35,290 nt of DNA from NCBI GenBank assembly GCA_036397975.1, contig DASWHW010000163.1, positions 1 to 35,290 of the forward strand, given 5' to 3'. Both the position numbers and the translations under genes were made by a program. This DNA is from SZUA-287 sp036397975. GTDB lineage: Bacteria > Bacteroidota > Ignavibacteria > UBA10030 > UBA6906. The notes under the pieces were generated by a model. It saw nothing but the letters and a program-made list of their open reading frames with translations. It searched no databases and was not told the origin of the DNA. Positions 1 through 6,879 of this stretch are shown piece by piece (positions within the stretch are counted from its first letter, which is position 1; each line of letters begins with the position of its first letter).

Positions 1-289
1 GTTTGTATTCTGCGCTCAAAGTTTTAACCGAAACATCGAGCGATCCCGAGGATAGTATGAGATCGAAAGGTTGAGTGGTATTTGTGAAATCGCCCAAGAG
101 CCTCAGGTCGTTATCTCTTGAAAACGAAAACGATGCGATGACTCCAACACCAATACCTGTATTGAAACCAATTGAAGATGAGTACCTCGAGACGACAACA
201 TGCGGGGAAACACTGATCCAAGAATCGGCACCGTGGGCAAATGAAGAGCCAAGGAGAAGTTGAATTATTAGAATTCTGGCAGATTTCAT
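1..289 (-). CDS. Exported protein, probably outer-membrane beta-barrel (3' end outside window)
   Basis: Reading leftwards from an ATG at 289, an open frame runs off the window edge (96 codons visible). Residues 1-20 form a signal peptide (MKSARILIIQLLLGSSFAHG, hydrophobic core, small residues before the likely cleavage site). The mature part alternates polar and hydrophobic residues (e.g. SPHVVVSRYSS, GVGVIASFSFS), as in beta-barrel strands. No family is recognised. There is no close Shine-Dalgarno. Two promoter candidates lie upstream (402-429 and 495-510), giving leaders of about 105 and 195 nt. An outer-membrane or periplasmic location is inferred from the signal peptide and strand pattern only; a secreted soluble beta protein is the alternative. 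Confidence 0.6.
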   Translation of the reverse strand, partial: MKSARILIIQLLLGSSFAHGADSWISVSPHVVVSRYSSSIGFNTGIGVGVIASFSFSRDNDLRLLGDFTNTTQPFDLILSSGSLDVSVKTLSAEYK

Positions 290-401
290 TGGTGGCGTGT
301 CAGTGGCCTAATGATTCGAATTTTGATCAAAATAAAAGAACTTGTGGCGTATATCAAATAAATAGAAACATTATCGTAAATCACGTAAAATACTTCTGAC
401 A

Positions 402-429
402 AATATAAACAAAAATCGAACAGAGTCAA
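402..429 (-). promoter_or_regulatory. Sigma70-like promoter for the exported protein at 1-289
   Basis: On the minus strand TTGACT (429-424) and TATATT (407-402) are separated by 16 bp; each matches 5 of 6 consensus positions. The -10 region reads TATATTTG, which also fits the TAnnTTTG element described for Bacteroidota primary sigma factors. The predicted start is near 395, about 105 nt before the ATG at 289. Confidence 0.55.
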
Positions 430-460
430 TGGGTATTCGGCAAAAACTCCGGACGACACC

Positions 461-498
461 TGCGTGTAAACGCTCTTTACAGCGTGATCTTACACGCA
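461..498. repeat. Interrupted inverted repeat (9-bp outer arms, 5-bp inner arms)
   Basis: Outer arms TGCGTGTAA (461-469) and TTACACGCA (490-498) pair perfectly. Inside them ACGCT (470-474) pairs with AGCGT (481-485), leaving a six-base loop and a four-base bulge. No T-run follows on either strand, so a simple terminator is unlikely. The right arm is shared with the -12 half of the sigma54-like site at 495-510, which suggests an operator or a structured 5' end. Confidence 0.6.
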
Positions 499-510
499 AG
501 TCGGGTGCCA
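495..510 (-). promoter_or_regulatory. Candidate sigma54 (-24/-12) promoter
   Basis: The minus strand reads TGGCAC (510-505), five bases, then TTGCG (499-495). This is a full match to the TGGCAC-N5-TTGC core of RpoN promoters. It lies in the intergenic space and points at the exported-protein gene (ATG 289). The predicted start is near 484. The -12 half overlaps the right arm of the hairpin at 461-498. An NtrC-type activator is encoded in this window (20251-21576), so sigma54 regulation exists in this organism; use of this site is inferred. Confidence 0.5.
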
Positions 511-532
511 GTATCACACAGCGTAAGGTTTG

Positions 533-1005
533 TCACATTACACAGCAGAAGCCCAAGGAATAGACATGGGAGATGTCATTTCTACATACAAATGGAAGGA
601 AAAAGGAATGGCTAGGGAGATGCGTTACACGAAGGTAAGTGGGTGATAGATACCAAAAGAGTTCCTTGGTTCTCTCAGGCGGTCGACTAAGTATTGCCCT
701 GTCACCCCTTTCGATAATCGGATGTTGGATCAAAGTCTGGATTACTTGCCATCAAATCAGTGAGGGCATCGTCAGACAACAAATCAACAGTGAGGTTCTG
801 TTTTCTGAATGCTTCTCTCGTCCGAAGGATATCACATGGCCGGGCATTCATTTTCTTCAGAAGTTCTTTAAGGTTCTCTTTCGATATGGGATTGATGTAG
901 TAGTCGATGGCGTTAAAGTCCACGCCTGCTTCTTTCAGAATGAGCATTATCTTCTTGCAGCTTGTACAACTCGGTTTTTGGTAGAATAGTCAGCTTGGTG
1001 TTCAT
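533..1005 (-). pseudogene. ArsC/Spx-family (arsenate reductase-like) gene with two frameshifts
   Basis: The protein is read in three pieces on the minus strand. ATG 1005 gives MNTKL; after a missing base the frame continues as LFYQKPSCTSCKKIM and runs through SKENLKELLKKMNARPCDILR to NPDF near 735. After an extra T in a TTT run it resumes as IQHPIIERGDRAILSRPPERTKEL, ending around 647, where the family normally stops. Reading then continues to a stop at 533. The restored protein (about 120 residues) has the thioredoxin-fold CxxC and the R-P-I-like tail region of the ArsC family (YffB/ArsC type). The longest intact frame (702-947) lacks the CxxC. The gene follows the RDD gene by 19 nt. A real pseudogene and sequence errors both fit. 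Confidence 0.75.
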
Positions 1006-1024
1006 AGAATCGATGAGAAGGACT

Positions 1025-1492
1025 CTATGGTTTGTTAATAACCAGCGTACTAGCAAGAATATCATGGAGCGCTTGCTTTTGTTGCGTAAAACCCGCCATG
1101 ATGTAGCCAATGTAGAAGATAAGGCTAGAGATTATCTTACCGAAATATCGTCCGGTGGCCCGACCGAAAGTAATTCTCGCCCCATTCATATCAGTAACGA
1201 CGATACTCAGTGCCATCTTCCCCAGCGTCGCTTGTCTTGATGACGATTCCATGAATGCATAGTATAGCCACCCTCCTATTGTCATCACCACCATTGCAAT
1301 GCCATATGCCGCGATCGCGGCAACAACGAGTCCTGCCGAAGCAGCGTCACCATTTTCCATGTCAGCGAACCCCACACCAAGACCGAGCAGGCCAAAAAAC
1401 GGTATCAGGAGCAACACACCAACCGCACCCAATAGGAGTCCGTCAATCAAACAGGCAAGGAACCTCTTCCAAAACCCAGCATATGAATTCAT
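1025..1492 (-). CDS. RDD family membrane protein
   Basis: A 155-residue integral membrane protein of the RDD family (Pfam PF06271-like), whose roles are mostly unknown and sometimes transport-related. Visible hallmarks are the opening GFWKRFLACLIDG with the conserved Arg and Asp in the first helix, a second hydrophobic region (residues 48-75), and the C-terminal TLGKMALSIVVTD and ALHDILASTLVI blocks typical of RDD proteins. The ATG at 1492 is chosen because an AGAGAAGG sequence precedes it and family homology begins at once; an upstream frame to 1588 overlaps the DUF190 gene. It lies 35 nt after the DUF190 gene and probably belongs to the crcB transcript. Confidence 0.85.
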   Translation of the reverse strand: MNSYAGFWKRFLACLIDGLLLGAVGVLLLIPFFGLLGLGVGFADMENGDAASAGLVVAAIAAYGIAMVVMTIGGWLYYAFMESSSRQATLGKMALSIVVTDMNGARITFGRATGRYFGKIISSLIFYIGYIMAGFTQQKQALHDILASTLVINKP

Positions 1493-1527
1493 CTCGCGAC
1501 CTTCTCTTGATGATTGGATATTGCTAA

Positions 1528-1875
1528 TTATGATCCATGTGTGTACCGAATCACCTCGGCTCGTTCCAGTGTTATGAGACCACCACACCCGCTGCGCTCA
1601 AACATCACATCAACATTCGTCATAAATTTATTGATGCGATCTTCTGTGTCGACAATTTCCAACACAACGGGGAGATCTTCCGAAAGACGAAGAACCTTCG
1701 CGGTGTGAATTCTGCTGCGCGCACCAAACCCAGCTATTCCACGTAACACCGTCACTCCCGCCAGCCCTTCTTCCTTTGCGGCCAATAAGATCTTTTCGAA
1801 CAATGGTTTTCCGTCCAGCCGATCGGACTCACCCACAAATACCCGCAGCAGTTTTCCCTCGCCGGAGAGTTTCAT
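1528..1875 (-). CDS. DUF190 PII-like protein
   Basis: A small cytoplasmic protein (115 residues) of the DUF190 family (PF02641), which adopts a PII/GlnB-like ferredoxin fold and is often encoded next to crcB. Recognisable blocks are LLRVFVGESD, GKPLFEKILLAAKEEGLAGVTVLRGIAGFG and LPVVLEIVDTEDRI. The ATG at 1875 is selected because GAGGAAG lies at good distance; an earlier in-frame ATG at 1905 would overlap crcB. The gene begins 13 nt after the crcB stop, so the two are almost certainly co-transcribed. By association it may regulate or support fluoride export or another ion-related function; this is inference. Confidence 0.9.
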   Translation of the reverse strand: MKLSGEGKLLRVFVGESDRLDGKPLFEKILLAAKEEGLAGVTVLRGIAGFGARSRIHTAKVLRLSEDLPVVLEIVDTEDRINKFMTNVDVMFERSGCGGLITLERAEVIRYTHGS

Positions 1876-1888
1876 ATGTGCTTCCTCG

Positions 1889-2260
1889 TCATAGTGCTTT
1901 TCCAATCGTCATCCCGACCCAGGTCGCCGACAGGCAGGTAATCACGCTTGCACCGACATTGATCAATGCAGCGGTTGTGCTTCCCTCTCTGAGTAGCGTC
2001 ATCGTCTCATAGCTGAACGAAGAAAATGTGGTGAAGCCCCCCAAGAGACCGATGATCAGGAAAAACCTCAGCGAAGGAACTGCTGAGAATCGCGTATCGA
2101 GAGCCGTTACCAGAACTCCTATTAGAAGACTTCCCGTGCAGTTCACAACAAAGGTACCGTACGGAAACGAAGGGGGAGAAAAGGTATGCACAACGCCGGA
2201 TACAACATACCGTCCGAGGGCGCCTAAACCCCCTCCGAAAAAGATCAGCAAGAATTTCAT
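1889..2260 (-). CDS. crcB: Fluoride ion channel CrcB/Fluc
   Basis: Small four-helix membrane protein (123 residues) of the CrcB/Fluc family. It forms dual-topology dimers that export fluoride and protect enolase and pyrophosphatases. Family marks seen are GGGLGALGRYVVS in helix 1, GTFVVNCTGSLLIG with the conserved Asn in helix 2, and GGFTTFSSFSYE in helix 3, carrying the Phe-box and Thr-rich break that line the pore. The length is normal. It heads a minus-strand transcript with the DUF190 and RDD genes. No fluoride riboswitch could be found upstream. A weak -35/-10 pair lies so close to the ATG that a leaderless mRNA is possible. Confidence 0.95.
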   Translation of the reverse strand: MKFLLIFFGGGLGALGRYVVSGVVHTFSPPSFPYGTFVVNCTGSLLIGVLVTALDTRFSAVPSLRFFLIIGLLGGFTTFSSFSYETMTLLREGSTTAALINVGASVITCLSATWVGMTIGKAL

Positions 2261-2266
2261 GACTCA

Positions 2267-2295
2267 ATGTTAGCAAAGGCGACGTGGAATAGCAA
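2267..2295 (-). promoter_or_regulatory. Possible crcB promoter, leaderless spacing
   Basis: TTGCTA (2295-2290) and TAACAT (2272-2267) are 17 bp apart on the minus strand, each matching 4 of 6 consensus bases. Only six bases separate the -10 from the crcB ATG at 2260, so transcription would begin at or near the start codon. Confidence 0.3.
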
Positions 2296-2307
2296 GTAGA
2301 TTGATCG

Positions 2308-2336
2308 TTGTTCTGCCGAAGGGAATTTGGTATTAT
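2308..2336 (+). promoter_or_regulatory. Possible promoter of the glycosyltransferase gene
   Basis: TTGTTC (2308-2313), a 17-bp spacer and TATTAT (2331-2336, 5 of 6 consensus) precede the ATG at 2362. The -35 is weak (3 of 6). The predicted start is near 2343, leaving a leader of about 19 nt. Confidence 0.4.
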
Positions 2337-2361
2337 TGTGGTCACTATTCCTGACCAAGAC

Positions 2362-3504
2362 ATGAACCATCACACACGGTTTCGAATTCTCCACACGTGC
2401 TTTTCTGCATCTTGGGGAGGGCTTGAAATACAAGCCCTTGACGAGGCACTCTTGATTGCAGAAAAAGGACACGATGTGACACTTGCCTGCCTCCCGGATA
2501 CACCTCTTTTCCAGGAAGCTTCTGGACACAAGCTCAATGTCCTCCCTCTCAAAGTTCGGGGCTACTTTCACCCTCAGGCTATTTGGAAGCTGCGGCAATT
2601 TCTCCAGCGGGCGCATGTTGATCTTGTCCATTCGCAACTGTCAAAAGACATCGCAACAGTCGCTCCCGCCCTTAAGCTGTGCCCACGAGATATACCATTA
2701 ATTCTGAGTCGGCGCATGGGTTCAGGTATTTCAAAGAAAGATCTCTTTCATCGATTTACCTACTCCAGGATTTCCCGAGTCCTCGCGATCTCATCTGTGA
2801 TCAGGGAAAACGTCGCACAGACGACTCCGGTCGCACCGGAAAGAATCATTACCGTCCACCATGGAATTGATACCGCCCGATTTTCCGCCGACAAAGGGAA
2901 TCGAGTAAGACTGAGAAAAGAATTCGGGATTGCGGAGAACACCATTGTCGTCGGCTTCGTGGGAAGGTTTTCCCCGGGAAAGGGTCACGAAGAATTCCTC
3001 AGCGCCGCTGCAACCCTTACGGCACGATTCTCGGATCTCCACTTTGTTATTGTTGGAAAAGCTAGTCGCGGTGAAGAAGAATACGAAGCCGAGATCAAGG
3101 CTCTGTCCCGTTCGCTTGGGTTGGAACCAGCGACAACATTCACGGGATTTCGAAACGATGTACCAGAGATCATGTCAGTGTTCGACGTCTTTGCGTTTCC
3201 ATCCCATGCTGAGGCGTTTGGAGCGGTCCTCGTCGAAGCAATGGCGATGAAACTTCCCGTCGTTGCATCGAGAAGTGACGGTGTCCTTGACATCGTGATA
3301 GAAGACGAGACAGGTCTTCTGGTACCGCCGAAGGACTCAAGCGCACTTGCGGAAGGCCTTGCGTTCTTGATTCAGAATCCCGAAATGAGAGAGAAAATGG
3401 GTCAGGCAGGAAGAGTGCGTGCCGAAAAGATGTTTTCCCGCGAATCACTTGGAAAGAAGTTGCTACAGGTTTACGAGACGGTTCTTCAGGAAAGGTCACA
3501 GTGA
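2362..3504 (+). CDS. Glycosyltransferase family 4 protein
   Basis: A 380-residue GT-B fold glycosyltransferase (GT4, retaining), probably transferring a sugar from a nucleotide donor during cell-surface polysaccharide or glycolipid assembly. The N-terminal acceptor domain opens with FRILHTCFSASWGGLE, including the Gly-rich GGLE loop. The C-terminal donor domain (from about residue 195) shows GFVGRFSPGKGHEEFL, TFTGFRNDVPEIM, and the catalytic E-x7-E in HAEAFGAVLVEAMA. The ATG at 2362 matches where homology begins; an upstream in-frame ATG at 2308 adds 18 unrelated residues. It is one of three plus-strand genes and stands alone. Its last nine bases overlap the end of the convergent fumarylacetoacetase gene. 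The substrate is unknown. Confidence 0.88.
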   Translation: MNHHTRFRILHTCFSASWGGLEIQALDEALLIAEKGHDVTLACLPDTPLFQEASGHKLNVLPLKVRGYFHPQAIWKLRQFLQRAHVDLVHSQLSKDIATVAPALKLCPRDIPLILSRRMGSGISKKDLFHRFTYSRISRVLAISSVIRENVAQTTPVAPERIITVHHGIDTARFSADKGNRVRLRKEFGIAENTIVVGFVGRFSPGKGHEEFLSAAATLTARFSDLHFVIVGKASRGEEEYEAEIKALSRSLGLEPATTFTGFRNDVPEIMSVFDVFAFPSHAEAFGAVLVEAMAMKLPVVASRSDGVLDIVIEDETGLLVPPKDSSALAEGLAFLIQNPEMREKMGQAGRVRAEKMFSRESLGKKLLQVYETVLQERSQ

Positions 3505-4806
3505 TGGTGTCACTATTCCCCGACACTCTCCAAACCCGATTCGCCGGTAGCCTTTTCTCTCGCAGTAACCGCGGATGACCACTTCGTCTCCGTCGGCAAG
3601 AAACTTGCGTGATTCACCGGAAGGAAGATGAAGCGGATCTGCCCCCCGCCAAGTCAACTCCAACAAGCAACCTCGTGAATCCTTTTCTTTCCCCGACACT
3701 GTACCGCTGGCCAACAAATCTCCTGGACGTAGGTTGCAACCATTACTTGCATGGTGGGTCAGCATCTGGCTTATCGTCCAATACATGTCTCGAAAATTCG
3801 CTCCGCTCAACCGCACTTCTTCCATCCTCTGCGCTCGCATTTTTTCAGACCGCAAGTAGACTTCTAGAACGATCTCAATCCCACCCGTTTCCTGGTCTTT
3901 CGTACTCACAAGGTACGGAAGAGGAAATGGATCCGCGGCATCACGCTTGAATGAAGGGACTCGAAACGGTTCCAATGCTTCGAGTGACAGAACCCAGGGT
4001 GAGATGGTCGTCGCGAAGTTCTTCGCAAGAAATGGTCCAAGCGGTTGGTATTCCCATTTTTGAATATCTCTCGCCGACCAATCATTAACCAGACAGAGAC
4101 CGAAAATGTTCTCCTCGGCTTTTTCGATGGGAGTTGTCGAACCTAACGCATTTCCCCCTCCAACAAAAAAACCTACCTCCAACTCGTAGTCCAACAGCTT
4201 CGTTGGGCCGAACGTCGGTGAGGCAGAATCAGATGCAATGGTTTGTCCGCTGGGTCTTCGAATAAACGTACCGCTCACCACAATCGAAGAGGATCGCCCG
4301 TGATACCCAATGGGAACATATTTGTAATTAGGAAGAAGAGGGTTGTCCGGACGGAACATACCGCCGACGTTTGTTGCGTGAAAAATTGAGGCATAAAAAT
4401 CGGTATAATCACCAATACTGGCTGGGATGTCCATCGTAACTTCGGACATCGGAACTAAAGCCTTCTCTCCAATCTTTGCCGTGTCCTTTGCATTATCTTT
4501 CTTCAAAAGCTGACTGGCTTTCTTTCTCAGTAGCGCCCATTGCGATGAGCCCAACCCCATAAGATCGTTAAGAGTGGAGGATAGACATGCATTCGACAGT
4601 TCGCCGTTCAACCCCGCAATGAACTTTTCGCGGACACAGCAATGGATATCGAGAATCTGATCACCGATGGCAACGCCAATCCTACCCTCTGTTTCACCTC
4701 CACGGCGAAAAATTCCCAACGGGAGATTCTGGATCGGAAAGTCCGTTTCTGGCTCGTTTGCCGATTCGACCCATGAAACCAAATTCATATCGTGCGTTTC
4801 ATTCAT
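3496..4806 (-). CDS. fahA: Fumarylacetoacetase
   Basis: A 436-residue fumarylacetoacetate hydrolase, the last enzyme of aerobic tyrosine/homogentisate breakdown, splitting fumarylacetoacetate into fumarate and acetoacetate. The family's metal and catalytic residues are visible: Asp136 and His143 (IGDYTDFYAS, FHATNVG), GYHGRSSS (168-174), Glu208/Glu210 (LLDYELEVG), Asp242 (NDWSARDIQKWEYQPLGPF) and Lys262 (FLAKNFATT). The length equals that of bacterial and eukaryotic FAH. It is the third gene of a transcript with the transporter and the uncharacterised protein upstream (24-nt gap). A second in-frame ATG at 4788 is an alternative start; neither has a clear Shine-Dalgarno. No terminator is visible in the overlap with the convergent glycosyltransferase gene. 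Confidence 0.95.
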   Translation of the reverse strand: MNETHDMNLVSWVESANEPETDFPIQNLPLGIFRRGGETEGRIGVAIGDQILDIHCCVREKFIAGLNGELSNACLSSTLNDLMGLGSSQWALLRKKASQLLKKDNAKDTAKIGEKALVPMSEVTMDIPASIGDYTDFYASIFHATNVGGMFRPDNPLLPNYKYVPIGYHGRSSSIVVSGTFIRRPSGQTIASDSASPTFGPTKLLDYELEVGFFVGGGNALGSTTPIEKAEENIFGLCLVNDWSARDIQKWEYQPLGPFLAKNFATTISPWVLSLEALEPFRVPSFKRDAADPFPLPYLVSTKDQETGGIEIVLEVYLRSEKMRAQRMEEVRLSGANFRDMYWTISQMLTHHASNGCNLRPGDLLASGTVSGKEKDSRGCLLELTWRGADPLHLPSGESRKFLADGDEVVIRGYCERKGYRRIGFGECRGIVTPSL

Positions 4807-4830
4807 TCGCTTACTTTCATCAATTATTGT

Positions 4831-5715
4831 TCACACCAGATGGAGAGTAGCCAGATCATCGATCGGATCGCGAAAAGAGCATGAGCCAAATCCGGCAAGG
4901 AACGTCTTTCGTATGTTCGCCAGGCGATCTATCGACAATTCCCATGACCTCCACCTAATGGATGTCTCACCAATTGTAATCTTGTGACTGTCTTGTTCTT
5001 CGATAAGTTCTGTGGCTTCCGCCACCGTCGCTCCCCCTTGAAGAAGGGCAGCGGCTAAGAAAACATTGAGGAAGCCATGCATGATTGCAGAACGGCTGTC
5101 AGGGCTGTATGTCAGCTTTTGCTCTGCACGGAGTGGATGGTGCAAACCGGCTGTTGCCTTCATTGGAACCCCCTCATGAATACATGTAGCAAGGAATCTT
5201 GCAATGTGCGCGCTCGATGGAATGAGGCCTTCAGCGATTCCCCCCGTCCTGATTTTTGCCTTTCTTCCCTGCTCCCGTATCGCCTGTATAAGTGGTAATT
5301 GATTGACCTCCACTTCAAAGAAAACATCCCAAGTCTTTGGAATGAGATTCGATGCCGACACAATCTCCTCCTTGGTACCTGCCTTCAGCTCAAGAACCTC
5401 AACGCGACGACTCTTTCCGTACTCTTTGTTGAAATTCAAAATGGTCGTGATATCACCCGAAAGGTCTTTGCCCGGCAAAACGCTGAGAAGCCAGGGATCC
5501 GATTGACCATTCTGATCGTCCAACTCACGTTGCTCCACAACAAACTCGTCAAGTCTTGAAACGGGAACGATAAGTCGTGCAAGTAACCATGATTCGCTTG
5601 ATTTACGATACGCTGCGTAGTTTCTGACAACCTGTTTCATGTCAAGACTTGCCGGAGGAAAAAGGCCAGCATAGTCGATGCTGTGAGCAAGAAGCGTCCT
5701 CAGTGATTGTTTCAC
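4831..5715 (-). CDS. Conserved uncharacterised protein next to fumarylacetoacetase
   Basis: A 294-residue, probably cytoplasmic protein with no signal peptide or membrane segment. I recall similar proteins as conserved hypotheticals, some near fahA, but know no assigned function. The strongly motif-like blocks are IDYAGLFPPASLDM near the N-terminus, KIRTGGIAEGLIPSS (about residues 154-168), PMKATAGLHHPLR (about 184-196), HGFLNVFLAAALL and FLAGFGSCSFRDPIDDL near the end. The alternating strand/helix pattern and the TGG and KATAGLHHP turns look like an alpha/beta barrel enzyme. It starts with GTG (5715), overlapping the TAG stop of the transporter gene by one base (TAGTG), so translation is probably coupled. 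A step in aromatic amino acid catabolism is plausible from context only. Confidence 0.7.
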   Translation of the reverse strand: MKQSLRTLLAHSIDYAGLFPPASLDMKQVVRNYAAYRKSSESWLLARLIVPVSRLDEFVVEQRELDDQNGQSDPWLLSVLPGKDLSGDITTILNFNKEYGKSRRVEVLELKAGTKEEIVSASNLIPKTWDVFFEVEVNQLPLIQAIREQGRKAKIRTGGIAEGLIPSSAHIARFLATCIHEGVPMKATAGLHHPLRAEQKLTYSPDSRSAIMHGFLNVFLAAALLQGGATVAEATELIEEQDSHKITIGETSIRWRSWELSIDRLANIRKTFLAGFGSCSFRDPIDDLATLHLV

Positions 5716-6428
5716 TATTGAACCTGTTCCTTCAAAATGATGGTGCCCTCTCGATGCGCCTGTTCCATCATCTCTTCTGCAAGTTCTTTCCCCAAATACC
5801 GATCAATAATGTTATGCATGAGATAGAGAGCGGGAGTGATCAGGATTGCGATCGCGAACTTGTAGATATAATTCGTCACCCCTATCTCCATTATCGTTCC
5901 GAATGACAGCTGCCCGGAAAATGCGATGAGAAGGACGACAAACGAATCGATAAGCTGCGAGATCAATGTTGAACCCGTGGCTCTGAGCCAAAGGAGTCTC
6001 CCACCTGTTCGCTCCCTGATAAAATGAAAGATTGATATATCGATCAACTGACCGAGAATATAGGCAATGATTGAACCAATAATGATGCGAACGGAGATGC
6101 CAAACACCCCAATGAATGCCTCATCCGAGACTGGAGAAATGGCCGCGGCAGGCACTATCATATCCACCTGAAGAAGAACCAGGACCATCACCACCATTGC
6201 CATCCCTAAGAACGTTATATACCTCATCCCCTTCCGACCGAAATACTCATTGATAATATCCGTGATAATAAACGTAATCGGAAACGGGATAACGCCCATC
6301 GTCATCGTAAAAATCCATTCCTCAGATAATGTCAATTGGATGAGTTTTCCACCTGTGACCTCTGCGAGAATGAGTGCACTTAAGAAGATACTGGAGAGCA
6401 CCGTAAAAAGTTTGATACGTTTATCCAT
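5715..6428 (-). CDS. VUT/YhhQ-family queuosine-precursor-type transporter
   Basis: A 237-residue inner-membrane protein with about six hydrophobic helices, of the vitamin uptake transporter/YhhQ family (PF02592). In E. coli, YhhQ imports the queuosine precursors preQ0 and preQ1. Family features are the opening LSALILAEVTGGKLI, PITFIITDIINEYFGRKGMRYI (Thr-Asp-x3-Glu-x-(F/Y)-G), the IAYILGQLIDISIFHFIRE helix, and STLISQLIDSFVVLLIAFSG. It heads the transcript yhhQ-like - uncharacterised - fahA, with its stop fused to the next start. Location beside a tyrosine-catabolic gene need not reflect function. The ATG at 6428 has no Shine-Dalgarno but fits the family start. The substrate is not proven. 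Confidence 0.85.
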   Translation of the reverse strand: MDKRIKLFTVLSSIFLSALILAEVTGGKLIQLTLSEEWIFTMTMGVIPFPITFIITDIINEYFGRKGMRYITFLGMAMVVMVLVLLQVDMIVPAAAISPVSDEAFIGVFGISVRIIIGSIIAYILGQLIDISIFHFIRERTGGRLLWLRATGSTLISQLIDSFVVLLIAFSGQLSFGTIMEIGVTNYIYKFAIAILITPALYLMHNIIDRYLGKELAEEMMEQAHREGTIILKEQVQ

Positions 6429-6537
6429 GGGTGTGCCGTGGAAGCCGAGAGGGATTTTGTTGTTCGGATGGATTAATTGTTAAGAGTTGGAAAAATATAG
6501 GTGAAACGGAAGTGTGAGGCAACCTGGAAGACGCGCC

Positions 6538-6879
6538 CTAGAAGAGCCACACGATCGTTATACCCGGATTTTGATTTCCCAAATCCGGATCACTGTAATC
6601 GCCTAGTTCATTGCGCAATTCCTGGACGTCTGGATTTAGAAGATCGTACTTCTCACCGTCAACAACACCCCGGAATCGAGACCTGTGAGAGAAGAGCCAA
6701 TTCCTGACTACTGTTTTGGTAGACCCGCCGCGGCCCGAGCTTCCGTGACCGTGGATGATTTTGATTACCCTCTGCGATTGTTGTCGAGCCTTTTGCCAGG
6801 CATCGAGTAATTCATCCTCAACAATCTCTGCCGGACGCGGCGGATGGGCAACGTCAATGACCAAAGGCTGAGACGTCAC
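6538..6879 (-). CDS. Small Smr-domain protein
   Basis: A 113-residue protein consisting of one Smr (small MutS-related) domain, a nuclease/nucleic-acid-binding module found at the C-terminus of MutS2 and in stand-alone proteins. The signature is IIHGHGSSGRGGSTKTVVRNWL, with the HGxGxG-type loop, and the closing GITIVWLF strand. The usual LDLHG motif near the N-terminus is represented only by VIDVAHPPRP, a divergent form, so endonuclease activity is uncertain. It starts with GTG at 6879, overlapping the copA stop by four bases (GTGA), so it is the third gene of the copZ-copA transcript. Coupling of an Smr protein to copper export is unexpected and may be only transcriptional. Confidence 0.82.
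   Translation of the reverse strand: MTSQPLVIDVAHPPRPAEIVEDELLDAWQKARQQSQRVIKIIHGHGSSGRGGSTKTVVRNWLFSHRSRFRGVVDGEKYDLLNPDVQELRNELGDYSDPDLGNQNPGITIVWLF

Noticed and set aside
2261..2361. Fluoride riboswitch upstream of crcB
   Set aside because: I looked for the conserved GGNGAUGG and downstream pseudoknot segments of the fluoride (crcB motif) aptamer on the minus strand and found none; the space before the ATG is also short.
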